NCBI GenBank assembly: GCA_030066795.1
Contig: JASJAW010000022.1
Coordinates: 124,001-188,000, forward strand
DNA from: Dinoroseobacter sp.
Lineage (GTDB): Bacteria; Pseudomonadota; Alphaproteobacteria; Rhodobacterales; Rhodobacteraceae
Direction of reading: 5' to 3'
Length of the DNA: 64,000 bases
A program made the position numbers and the translations under genes. Of this stretch, positions 55,905 to 64,000 are shown in pieces. Positions within the stretch are counted from its first letter, which is position 1, and every line of letters begins with the position of its first letter. The notes under the pieces are model-generated. The model saw nothing but the letters and a program-made list of their open reading frames with translations. It was not told the origin of the DNA and did not search any database.

Positions 55905-58421
55905 TCAGTAAAGGCCGCCGGCCGTCACGGTTCCAACATTGGCTTTTTCGGGAACCACAGTCGTCCGGCCCGAGGAGGTCACGACCTCCGTACCGCCCTG
56001 AACCTCGTCTTCGGGTCGGAACAGAGGCAGGTTGGATCCCATGGCAAAACCGCCATCGATGGCGGCGCCCACGCCATAGAAAGGCTCCTCGCCATCGCGG
56101 AAGTACTCGGCCACCACTTCTGGCCCGCTTGCAAAATCGTCGACGCGGCCTCCGGTGATGCGGTCGATTTTCACGAAACGCCCACCGTCGGGAACGGTAA
56201 AGCGCCCACCGCCATACTCCTGAATTGCGACTTCCATGAACTCGTTGAAGACAGGTCCGCACATTCCGCCACCGGAGGCACCGCGGCCCAGCGTTCTTGG
56301 GATGTCATAGCCGATATAGCAGCCCGCGACGATGTTGGAAGAGAAGCCCACGAACCACACATCTTTTGCGTCGTTCGTAGTACCCGTCTTCCCTGCGATA
56401 GGCACCGGCAGATTGACCGTCCGCGCCGCGGTTCCACGGTCCACAACCCCGCGCATCATCGAGGTCAGCTGATAAGCTGTGATCGGATCAATCACCCGTT
56501 TGCGGTTCGACTGGATCCGTGGCGCTTCACCAGCCGGCAAACTAGTCTCGGCACAGTTCAGGCATTCGCGCCGATCGTGGCGATACACCGTCTCTCCCCA
56601 GCGATCCTGCACCCTGTCAACAAGGGTCGGCTCCACCCGCTCCCCGCCGTTGGCAAACATCGCGTAGGCCGCGACCATGTTAAACAGCGTTGTCTCTTGG
56701 CTCCCCAGCGCGTTGGCGAGATATGGCTCCAGGTTGTCGTAGACGCCAAATCGTTCCGCATAGCGCGCCACGGTTTCCATCCCAACATCCTGCGCAAGAC
56801 GCACAGTCATCAGGTTCCGTGACCGCTCAATTCCCGTCCGAAGCGGTGTTGGCCCGTAAAACTGGTTCGACGCATTCTTTGGTCGCCATATATCGCCGCT
56901 GCCGGTGTCGATTTCGATCGGCGCATCGATCACAATCGTTGCCGGCGAATAGCCCGTATCGAGCGCAGCGGCATAGACCAGCGGTTTGAAGCTGGACCCG
57001 GGTTGGCGCGTCGCCTGAGTGGCACGGTTGAAAACCGACGACTGGTACGAGAACCCACCCTGCATCGCAAGGACGCGTCCGGTGTTGACATCCATCGCCA
57101 TGAAGCCGCCCTGCACTTCCGGGATCTGGCGCAGCGACCATCCCTGCTCGCCTTCGGCAACGTGGATCACGTCCCCGACGGCCAGCAGATCCTGCGCACT
57201 CCGGGCCTTTGCTCCCAGACCGCCGCCTTCGAGGCGCGGACGGGCCCATGTCACATCGCTGGCGGGTATTCGTTCTGCTTCGCTGGGAAGTCCTTCGATG
57301 CCGATGACCGCCGAGCCCCCATCAAAACCAAGGACCACCGCGGGGCGCCAACCTTCTACGTCGCGAGGCACCCGCAGGTCGGACAGTGCCTCCCGCCAGT
57401 TGGCGAGCTGATCTTCCGGGATCTGCGCTTCCGCACCGTGATAGACACCGCGCGAGCGATCATAACGCTCCAAACCGCCCTGCAGAGCTCGCGCCGCCCT
57501 GTCCTGCAAAAGCGGGTCAACTGTCGCGCGGATCGTCAAGCCTCCGGTAAAGAACTCCTCTTCTCCGAAACGTCCGGAAAGCTGACGGCGGATTTCATCG
57601 GTAAAATAGTCCCGAGGAGGAAGCGATCGACGGAAGCTGGCAAAAGCCCCACTTTGCACCGTCTCAAGGGGCATATCCCGCGCAGTCTGGAACTCGGCCG
57701 CCGTAATATACCCATTCTCAAACATCTCCCGCAGAACGAAATTGCGCCGTTCCACCGCGCGATCCACAGCACGGACAGGGTGATAGGTCGAAGGTGCTTT
57801 CGGAAGCGCCGCCAGGTAAGCAGCCTCATGAACCTCAAGTTCGGCCAGAGACTTGTTAAAGTATGTCTGAGCGGCCGCGGCCACACCGAAGCTGTTCTGA
57901 CCAAGGAAGATCTCGTTCATATAGAGTTCGAGAATATCTTCCTTGCTCAGTGTTTCCTCGATCCGGGCAGATAGGATAATCTCTTTTATCTTGCGCTCGG
58001 CCGACCGCTCCCCGCCCAAAAGGAAGTTCTTCATCACCTGTTGCGTGATCGTAGACGCGCCGCGCAACGGTCCACCGGTCGCTGCGTCGAAAGCCGCGGC
58101 CGCAATGCCGCGCGGGTCATACCCTTTATGGACATAGAAATTCTTGTCCTCGGCCGAGATGAACGCCTGTTTGACCAGATCGGGGATTTCATCTGCCGGG
58201 GCAAACACGCGCCGCTCGCGCGCAAACTCGTCCATCAGCAGGCCTTCGCCCGAATACACCCGGCTGATCGTCGGCGGCGCATACTGCGCGAGCGCCTCGG
58301 TGTCCGGCAGGTCGCGGCCATACATCCACAGGACAGCGCCAACTGTTAGGGCAACAGCAAACATTCCCAGCGTGACAGCCGTAAAAATAGCTCCAAAGAA
58401 GCCAAGTATAAAACGGATCAA
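55905..58421 (-). CDS. mrcA: Penicillin-binding protein 1A
   Basis: An 838-residue bifunctional peptidoglycan synthase. It has an N-terminal TM (about 4-34), a GT51 glycosyltransferase domain with catalytic E91 (SAEDKNFYVHKG), an OB-fold insertion, and a transpeptidase domain with SxxK at S476-K479 (GSSFK), SRN and KTGTTND. It polymerises and cross-links glycan strands at the inner membrane. The amidase gene lies upstream on the same strand and prfB downstream, an order I regard as usual in Rhodobacterales. Confidence 0.97.
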   Translation of the reverse strand: MIRFILGFFGAIFTAVTLGMFAVALTVGAVLWMYGRDLPDTEALAQYAPPTISRVYSGEGLLMDEFARERRVFAPADEIPDLVKQAFISAEDKNFYVHKGYDPRGIAAAAFDAATGGPLRGASTITQQVMKNFLLGGERSAERKIKEIILSARIEETLSKEDILELYMNEIFLGQNSFGVAAAAQTYFNKSLAELEVHEAAYLAALPKAPSTYHPVRAVDRAVERRNFVLREMFENGYITAAEFQTARDMPLETVQSGAFASFRRSLPPRDYFTDEIRRQLSGRFGEEEFFTGGLTIRATVDPLLQDRAARALQGGLERYDRSRGVYHGAEAQIPEDQLANWREALSDLRVPRDVEGWRPAVVLGFDGGSAVIGIEGLPSEAERIPASDVTWARPRLEGGGLGAKARSAQDLLAVGDVIHVAEGEQGWSLRQIPEVQGGFMAMDVNTGRVLAMQGGFSYQSSVFNRATQATRQPGSSFKPLVYAAALDTGYSPATIVIDAPIEIDTGSGDIWRPKNASNQFYGPTPLRTGIERSRNLMTVRLAQDVGMETVARYAERFGVYDNLEPYLANALGSQETTLFNMVAAYAMFANGGERVEPTLVDRVQDRWGETVYRHDRRECLNCAETSLPAGEAPRIQSNRKRVIDPITAYQLTSMMRGVVDRGTAARTVNLPVPIAGKTGTTNDAKDVWFVGFSSNIVAGCYIGYDIPRTLGRGASGGGMCGPVFNEFMEVAIQEYGGGRFTVPDGGRFVKIDRITGGRVDDFASGPEVVAEYFRDGEEPFYGVGAAIDGGFAMGSNLPLFRPEDEVQGGTEVVTSSGRTTVVPEKANVGTVTAGGLY

Positions 58422-58575
58422 GATCTCTGCCCCATAGATCGATTAGCCTCTAGTCTATAGCTGGCCTGAGCCTCGCGGTCAAAATCTCAAGCCTGTGACG
58501 TTTCGGTATTTCGCAAGAGTTTGCCGGACCAGATCAGCCCTCCCCGTTCACATTTCCGAGACGATCACTCGGATC

Positions 58576-59814
58576 CTACTGCCGGATCAAGTCAGCCTCA
58601 GCGGCGTCACCCACGACCCAGGCTTGAAGCGCGACGCGAATACCTTCCGCCAGTTCGGCACGCCACTCCTCTGACAAAAGTCGTTCAAGATCTTCATCTG
58701 AACTGAGAAAGCCCAATTCGATGAGCGCGGAAGGAATATCCGGAGCGCGCAGTACAGAAAAATTCGCTGACATACGCGGGCGACGATGCATCTCGCCGAC
58801 CGCCGCGGAGATCCCTGCCACAAGCTCATCCGCAAGCCGGTTGGAGCGCGGCTGCACTTCGGTCCGGGCCAAATCCATCAACGCTGTCGCCACCGTGTCG
58901 TCCTGATCTGTGAGATCCATACCCGCCAAAAGACTGGCCCGGTCCAGTTGTTCGGCAAGTCGAGCTGAAGCCTCGTCCGAGGCCACCTCAGACAGCGTGT
59001 AGACACGCGCACCGGAAGCTTCGCCCGCGATCAAGGCATCCGCATGAAGCGACAAAAACACATCGGCCCCAGCGGCGCGCGCGCGCGCCACACGTTCCGG
59101 CAGAGGTACAAATTCATCATCTGTCCGCGTCAGTAACACCGTGTGGCCGGCCTCGCGCACAAGATGGTCCTGCAACTCGCGTCCAAACTGAAGCATGAGG
59201 TCCGCTTCCGTGTACCCATCGCGCTCTGCGCCCGGATCAAAGCCCCCATGCCCAGGGTCAAGCATCACCACCAAGGGTCGGTCTCCGCGCTGACGCGTCA
59301 GTGCACGCTCAGCAGAGACCACGGGTTCAGGGGTTTGTGGTTCCAGACCTAGGTCGGTACGCACCGCGCCGGCCAGAAAGGTCGCCTCGTCAACCGGCGC
59401 GAGCACCACATCGAGCAGCGCTGATCCGATTTCCTGATCCACAATCATCTCCGCCGTGACGAGGGCCATCGGGTCCTTGAGAAAAAGCTCGATCTGCGAC
59501 CAGCCTTCCCGGATCGGGCCTGCGTCAACATGCTCGATACCCGGTGCGGACATCTTGCTGCCCAAGTCGCTGCCACCGAAATCCACCTCCCGGAACTCTA
59601 TCACCAGTCGCATGGGGTCAACTCGCGTCTCAATCCGATAGGGCACCGGTTGCGACAGACCTATAGTCAGCGCCAGACCCTCCGATGTCGCCACAAGCTT
59701 GGACAGGCCCGGGTCGACCCGAGCGATTGCACGGAGTTCCTGCGCTGTTACAGCGCAAAGAAGCGAAAGCAGGACGGTGCCTGCTGCCAATAATTTGAAA
59801 ACTGCCCTGCCCAT
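58576..59814 (-). CDS. N-acetylmuramoyl-L-alanine amidase (AmiC-like)
   Basis: A 412-residue periplasmic amidase with a signal peptide (ends AVTAQ), an AMIN domain (about 35-130) that targets the septum by binding glycan, and an Amidase_3 catalytic domain. Zinc ligands are seen in LDPGHGGFDPGA (His), the Glu of YTEADL, and SLHADA (His), with the catalytic Glu in LIELGFLSS. It cleaves the bond between MurNAc and L-Ala for daughter cell separation. It lies directly upstream of PBP1A. Confidence 0.93.
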   Translation of the reverse strand: MGRAVFKLLAAGTVLLSLLCAVTAQELRAIARVDPGLSKLVATSEGLALTIGLSQPVPYRIETRVDPMRLVIEFREVDFGGSDLGSKMSAPGIEHVDAGPIREGWSQIELFLKDPMALVTAEMIVDQEIGSALLDVVLAPVDEATFLAGAVRTDLGLEPQTPEPVVSAERALTRQRGDRPLVVMLDPGHGGFDPGAERDGYTEADLMLQFGRELQDHLVREAGHTVLLTRTDDEFVPLPERVARARAAGADVFLSLHADALIAGEASGARVYTLSEVASDEASARLAEQLDRASLLAGMDLTDQDDTVATALMDLARTEVQPRSNRLADELVAGISAAVGEMHRRPRMSANFSVLRAPDIPSALIELGFLSSDEDLERLLSEEWRAELAEGIRVALQAWVVGDAAEADLIRQ

Positions 59815-59907
59815 GAGGCTGCCCGATTTATTTTTTCGGACTATACCGCGTTTGTGCTCAATCGAAAACCACGATTGACCTTATGCCTTTCTGGACCAAA
59901 CGGAATG

Positions 59908-61050
59908 CTAGGTCGCAAAAAAGCGGGCTAAACGGCTCATGCCTTCAACGATGTCGGCGGTCGAGCGTGCGTAAGACAAACGCAGCATGCTTCCGCCGCG
60001 CAGTGAATCGAAGTCCAAACCCGGTGTAACAGCGACACCTGCCTCGCTTAGAATGCGCTGGCTCAGAGCCAGACTGTCATCGGTCCAGGCCGAGACATCG
60101 ACGTAGACGTAGAACGCGCCATCAGGCGGCGCGAAGTGGGTCAGCCCCATCGTGGACAGCCCTGCGACAACATGGTCACGATTGGCGGCATAAACGGCGC
60201 GGTTTGCCTCCAACTCCGCTTCGGCGTCAGCAGACAAAGCTCCGAGAGCGGCGATCTGTGACGCGTGCGGCGGACAGATAAACATGTTCTGCGCCAACCG
60301 TTCGATCCGTCGCACATGATGTTCTGGCACGACCATCCACCCGACACGCCAGCCAGTCATGGAAAAATACTTGGAGAAGGAGTTGATGACGTACACGTCG
60401 TCCGAGATCTCAAGCGCGCTCACCGCGCGATCACCGTAGTGCAACCCGTGGTATATTTCGTCAGAGATGAACGCACGCCCACGGTCCTGGCAGGCCGAAA
60501 TCAAGGAGGCCAGTTCTTCATGTGCCAGCATCGTGCCGGTCGGATTGTTTGGTGATGCGACTATAGCGCCGGAGATATCAGCCGCAGCCAGCGCCTCGGG
60601 GCGCAGTCTGTGTCCTTCGGCGAAATGGGTCGGCAACCCAACCGGCTCAAGCGACAGTGCTCGAAGGATCTGGCGATAGCTTGGATAGCCCGGTTCCGCG
60701 ACGCCCACGCGTTCGCCCGCGTCGAAAAGCGCAGTGAAGGCCAGCAGGAAAGCTGCCGAAGACCCGGCCGTCACCACGACCCGGGATGGATCGAGCGAGA
60801 CCCCGTACCAGCGCGTGTAGAGGCTCGCGATCTCTGCGCGCAAATCCGGCAAACCAAGAGCTACCGTGTAGCCAAGCGGCGCATCCAGCGTAGCGGCAAG
60901 AGCCTCCCGCGCTGCGACAGGCGCTGCTGTGCCAGGCTGACCAACCTCCATGTGAATGACGTCCTGCCCGCCCGCCTCCGCGGCGCGAGCAGCCTCCATC
61001 ACATCCATCACGATGAAGGGATCAATATCTGATCGGGTTGAGTTTCGCAT
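59908..61050 (-). CDS. PLP-dependent class I/II aminotransferase
   Basis: A 380-residue fold-type I aminotransferase. The PLP lysine is in NSFSKYFSMTGWRVGWM, with SPNNPTGTML for the cofactor-phosphate region and YHGLHYGD before it. The substrate is not certain; similar proteins act on aspartate, alanine or aromatic amino acids. ATG 61050 follows AAGGAC, and the 21 codons before it are less likely to be translated. It diverges from the BepA-like gene by 62 bases. Confidence 0.9.
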   Translation of the reverse strand: MRNSTRSDIDPFIVMDVMEAARAAEAGGQDVIHMEVGQPGTAAPVAAREALAATLDAPLGYTVALGLPDLRAEIASLYTRWYGVSLDPSRVVVTAGSSAAFLLAFTALFDAGERVGVAEPGYPSYRQILRALSLEPVGLPTHFAEGHRLRPEALAAADISGAIVASPNNPTGTMLAHEELASLISACQDRGRAFISDEIYHGLHYGDRAVSALEISDDVYVINSFSKYFSMTGWRVGWMVVPEHHVRRIERLAQNMFICPPHASQIAALGALSADAEAELEANRAVYAANRDHVVAGLSTMGLTHFAPPDGAFYVYVDVSAWTDDSLALSQRILSEAGVAVTPGLDFDSLRGGSMLRLSYARSTADIVEGMSRLARFFAT

Positions 61051-61112
61051 CTGAGCGTCCTTAATGGGCAGTGACGGTTTATCCGCTTTCGCAATCTGCT
61101 GTGACAAGGTCA

Positions 61113-62453
61113 ATGCGCCGGTCCCTCAATCACCTAATCTGCGCGGTCTTCCTCGCGATCAACATATGCGCCGCGGCCCTGCCCGCGCAGGCGCAGTCCC
61201 TGATCCGCGATGCCGAGATCGAGCGCTCCTTGCGCGAACTTGCCGCGCCCTTGCTGTCAGCGGCCGGCATGAGCACGCAGCGCATGAACTTCTGGCTGCT
61301 GTCGGACGACAGACTGAACGCATTTGTCGCCGGCCCACGGACGATTGTTATGCATACCGGCCTCATACTCAGGCTCGACACGCCCGAACAGGTGCAAGCG
61401 GTACTGGCCCATGAAATCGCGCATATTGCGAACGGCCACCTGTCGAGACGCCCGGCGAATATGCAAGCGTCAGGCAGGTTGGCCCGCCTTGGCCTTGCTC
61501 TGGCCATCGCGACAGCAGCAATCACCGGCAGCGGCGAGGCAGCGGCCGGAATTGGCATGGGCACCGCTGGGGCATCGCGCCGCGCCTTTTTCGCCCACAC
61601 CCGAGCCGAGGAAGCCTCCGCCGACAAATCCGCCGCCCGTTACATGATCAGCGCCGGGATCGACCCAGTCGCAATGGTCGATGTGCTGACGGTCTTTCGC
61701 GGCCAGGAGGCGCTGTCGACCGCGCGGCAGGACCCGTATGTGCGAACGCACCCATTGACCCGGGACCGGCTGCGCGCAGCCGAAAATGCGGCCAGCCAAG
61801 CAAGGGTTCCGGACCGCGACAACTCGAATTCGGCCTATTGGTACGCCCGCCTTCAGGGCAAACTCTCGGCCTTCCTGCGCAACCCGGGCTGGACCTTCCA
61901 ACGCATCGGCGACCGTCAGGACGAACTTGCGCTGATGCGCCGGGCTATTGCTCATCACAAAACACCGAACCCGACCCGGGCAATTGCCACGGCAGAGAAG
62001 CTGAATGAGGTCCGTCCAAATGACCCATACTATACAGAGCTATATGGGCAAATCTTGTTTGAAAACAGACGCTACGACGCCGCGGTTGCCGCTTATCGCG
62101 AAGCCGCGTCGCTCGCCCCGCGCGAGGCGCAAATCCAAGCCGGTCTAGGTCGGGCGTTGCTAGCCCTAAAAACTCCCAATGCCGATCGCGAGGCGCTCCG
62201 CGCTCTGCAAATCGCGTACAGCCGCGACCCGATAGATCCGCGACTGCTACGCGATCTTGCTCAGGCCTATGCCGCAAATGACCAACCCGGTATGGCGTCC
62301 ATTACCGTAGCGGAACGGTACGCACTCCGTGGAAAACTCGACGATGCCGCAATACATGCGCGCCGCGCCGCCGGCCTCCTACCCGCAGGAAGCCCGGGGG
62401 AACGCCGTGCCCAGGATATCATCCGCGCTGCGGAACGGGCCCGCGACCGCTAA
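61113..62453 (+). CDS. BepA-like periplasmic M48 protease with TPRs
   Basis: A 446-residue protein with a signal peptide (ends PAQAQ, about 28), the M48 zinc motif HEIAH (H100, E101, H104), the third ligand in EEASAD (E167), and a C-terminal TPR region (about 290-440). BepA of E. coli has the same plan and degrades or assists stalled LptD at the BAM complex; lptD and surA are both in this window. ATG 61113 follows AAGGT with the usual spacing. It converges with der. Confidence 0.9.
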   Translation: MRRSLNHLICAVFLAINICAAALPAQAQSLIRDAEIERSLRELAAPLLSAAGMSTQRMNFWLLSDDRLNAFVAGPRTIVMHTGLILRLDTPEQVQAVLAHEIAHIANGHLSRRPANMQASGRLARLGLALAIATAAITGSGEAAAGIGMGTAGASRRAFFAHTRAEEASADKSAARYMISAGIDPVAMVDVLTVFRGQEALSTARQDPYVRTHPLTRDRLRAAENAASQARVPDRDNSNSAYWYARLQGKLSAFLRNPGWTFQRIGDRQDELALMRRAIAHHKTPNPTRAIATAEKLNEVRPNDPYYTELYGQILFENRRYDAAVAAYREAASLAPREAQIQAGLGRALLALKTPNADREALRALQIAYSRDPIDPRLLRDLAQAYAANDQPGMASITVAERYALRGKLDDAAIHARRAAGLLPAGSPGERRAQDIIRAAERARDR

Positions 62454-62464
62454 AGCGTCTAAGC

Positions 62465-63940
62465 TCAGGATTTTGGGGATGGTTTGCCCAAGTGTTTACG
62501 CAACCGGGACGGCGTAGACTTCTTGCGGTCTTTGTAAGGATTGGCATCCGCCTGACTGCGCAGAGTCAGCCGGATTGGCGTGCCTGGCATATCAAAATCT
62601 TCTCGCAACCCATTGATAAGGTATCTTTTGTAGGCGTCGGGCACCTTATCCGGATATGAACACATCACGACGAACCCCGGAGGCCGGGTCTTTGCCTGCG
62701 TCATGTAGCGCATCTTGATGCGCCGCCCGCCCGGAGCCGGCGGCGGGTGCGCCTCCATCATCGCTGCCAGCCACCGATTCAGCTTGGCGGTGGAGACACG
62801 ACGGTTCCAGACACGATAGGCGCGGATGACCGCGTCACGCAGTCGGTCCATGCCGCGCCCGGTCTTCGCAGACACCGTGACCAGCGGCGCTCCTCGCAGT
62901 TGCGGCAGCAACCGCCCAAACGCCTCCTTTAATTCTGCCAGCTTGCCTTGTCGGTCTTCCTCTATATCCCACTTGTTAACAGCCACGACCACCGCGCGGC
63001 CTTCACGTTCGGCCAGATCAGCGATCCGAAGATCTTGCTGCTCGAATGGGATTGCAGCATCCAGTAATACAATGACAACCTCGGCGAATTTTACCGCGCG
63101 CAATCCGTCGGATACGCTGAGTTTCTCAAGTTTTTCCTGCACCTTTGCCTTCTTCCGCATACCCGCCGTGTCGAACATGCGCACCGGCAGACCGTCCCAG
63201 TCAAAGGGCAGCGAGATCGCATCGCGTGTAATCCCAGCCTCAGGGCCGGTCAGCAGGCGGTCTTCACCGATCAACTGGTTGATCAGTGTCGACTTTCCCG
63301 CGTTCGGACGCCCCACAACGGCCACCTGCAAAGGTTTTTCCGCGGTCGGCAAAGCAATCTCTTGCAGCTCGTCCGACTCCTCGTCGGCGATCTCCACCGC
63401 TATATCGACCTCCGGCGCGGCGGCGTGATCCATAGCGGTTTCAACCGTCTCGGCAATGGGCATCAGAGCTGCGGCAAGCTCAGCCATCCCTTCGCCGTGT
63501 TCGGCGCTCAAGGGAATGGGGTCGCCGAGTCCGAGCCCGTAGGCTTCGTACAACCCGGCTTCTGCCGCCCTCCCCTCCGACTTATTGGCTGCGAGGATCA
63601 CGTTGGCATTGGCTTTGCGCAGTATATCAGCGAACACTTCGTCCGTCGGCGTCACACCGGCGCGTGCGTCGATCAGGAACAAGCAGGCATCGGCCATACC
63701 GACAGCCCGCTCCGTCAACCGACGCATCCGGCCTTGCAGACTGTCATCCGTGGCTTCTTCCAGCCCGGCGGTGTCGATCACGGTAAATCGCAGATCGCCA
63801 AGGCGCGCCGCCCCTTCGCGCAGATCACGGGTGACACCCGGCTGATCATCAACAAGCGCAAGACGCTTGCCCACAAGCCGATTGAACAGCGTGGACTTGC
63901 CCACATTGGGCCGACCGACAATGGCGAGCGTAAAGCTCAT
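62465..63940 (-). CDS. der: Ribosome-associated GTPase Der (EngA)
   Basis: A 491-residue double GTPase required for 50S subunit assembly. The first G domain opens [10 protein letters not shown] (about 8-17) and the second [10 protein letters not shown] (about 210), with DTAG and NKWD motifs in each region, then a C-terminal KH-like domain ending in a basic tail. The start is ATG 63940 (MSFTLAIVG). Codons upstream to 63949 lack a better start. The remaining 60 bases to the window edge carry no supported gene. Confidence 0.97.
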   Translation of the reverse strand: MSFTLAIVGRPNVGKSTLFNRLVGKRLALVDDQPGVTRDLREGAARLGDLRFTVIDTAGLEEATDDSLQGRMRRLTERAVGMADACLFLIDARAGVTPTDEVFADILRKANANVILAANKSEGRAAEAGLYEAYGLGLGDPIPLSAEHGEGMAELAAALMPIAETVETAMDHAAAPEVDIAVEIADEESDELQEIALPTAEKPLQVAVVGRPNAGKSTLINQLIGEDRLLTGPEAGITRDAISLPFDWDGLPVRMFDTAGMRKKAKVQEKLEKLSVSDGLRAVKFAEVVIVLLDAAIPFEQQDLRIADLAEREGRAVVVAVNKWDIEEDRQGKLAELKEAFGRLLPQLRGAPLVTVSAKTGRGMDRLRDAVIRAYRVWNRRVSTAKLNRWLAAMMEAHPPPAPGGRRIKMRYMTQAKTRPPGFVVMCSYPDKVPDAYKRYLINGLREDFDMPGTPIRLTLRSQADANPYKDRKKSTPSRLRKHLGKPSPKS

Positions 63941-64000
63941 GACGCGCACTCCGTTTCCAAGGCGCCCGCTTTATCGCGCACCCGGAGCCGATGCAACGGC

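Noticed and set aside
63941-64000. End of a gene upstream of der
   Set aside because: Two frames are open on the minus strand for about 20 codons, but neither shows a recognisable motif, so no gene is claimed.
1-64000. Mobile elements, CRISPR arrays, phage or defence systems
   Set aside because: No transposase, integrase, direct-repeat array or defence-type gene is visible; gene order and codon use look like core chromosome throughout.

Overview
The window is a stretch of GC-rich chromosome that reads as an alphaproteobacterium of the Rhodobacterales (Roseobacter/Rhodobacter type). Supporting signs are 5-aminolevulinate synthase (C4 pathway, TTG start) with an FNR-type box upstream, the lptF-lptG-lptD-surA-pdxA-rsmA run, a large GlnE, an RF2 gene without the programmed frameshift, and a TAXI-TRAP transporter with a fused membrane subunit. 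It is almost entirely core, densely packed and collinear. I see no insertion sequence, phage, CRISPR array, integrase or anomalous-composition island.

Layout. 1-8.0 kb: a LysM envelope protein, a LOG-family phosphoribohydrolase, the Entner-Doudoroff pair edd-eda behind a LacI-type operator, an rRNA methyltransferase coupled to a PIN protein, and a small M48 protease. 8.0-18.9 kb: glnE, tRNA-Val(CAC), two exported proteins (a DUF3604 protein and a cysteine-free gingipain/C25-like protein), lon behind a heat-shock-type promoter, and a membrane SRPBCC protein. 18.9-22.6 kb: tgt, a SufT-like and an IscA/SufA-like Fe-S factor, an acetyltransferase and tpiA. 22.6-29.5 kb: a DctB/DctD-like two-component pair followed by a TAXI-TRAP transporter. 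29.5-39 kb: holC-pepA diverging from the LPS-export/outer-membrane biogenesis operon. 39-45.5 kb: ispG, rodZ, hemA, a diverging M20 dipeptidase, and queA. 45.5-55.8 kb: a YhdP-type AsmA-like protein, Bcp peroxiredoxin with a ferritin-like DUF455 protein, an M23 peptidase-bactofilin pair, an MFS exporter, a DUF2189 membrane protein and prfB. 55.9-64 kb: PBP1A, an AMIN-type amidase, an aminotransferase, a BepA-like M48 protease with TPRs, and der.

The strongest theme is envelope construction: LPS export (LptF, LptG, LptD), outer-membrane protein folding and quality control (SurA-like, BepA-like), phospholipid traffic (YhdP-like), and peptidoglycan synthesis, cleavage and patterning (PBP1A, amidase, M23 plus bactofilin, RodZ, LysM).

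I did not find a clearly new multi-gene system. The most unusual items are the C25-like protein that has lost every cysteine, a DctD whose GAFTGA loop reads GAFPGA and which sits beside a TAXI-TRAP rather than a DctPQM transporter, and several well-formed cis elements (FnrL-like box, LacI-type operator, RpoH-type lon promoter, several perfect inverted repeats).
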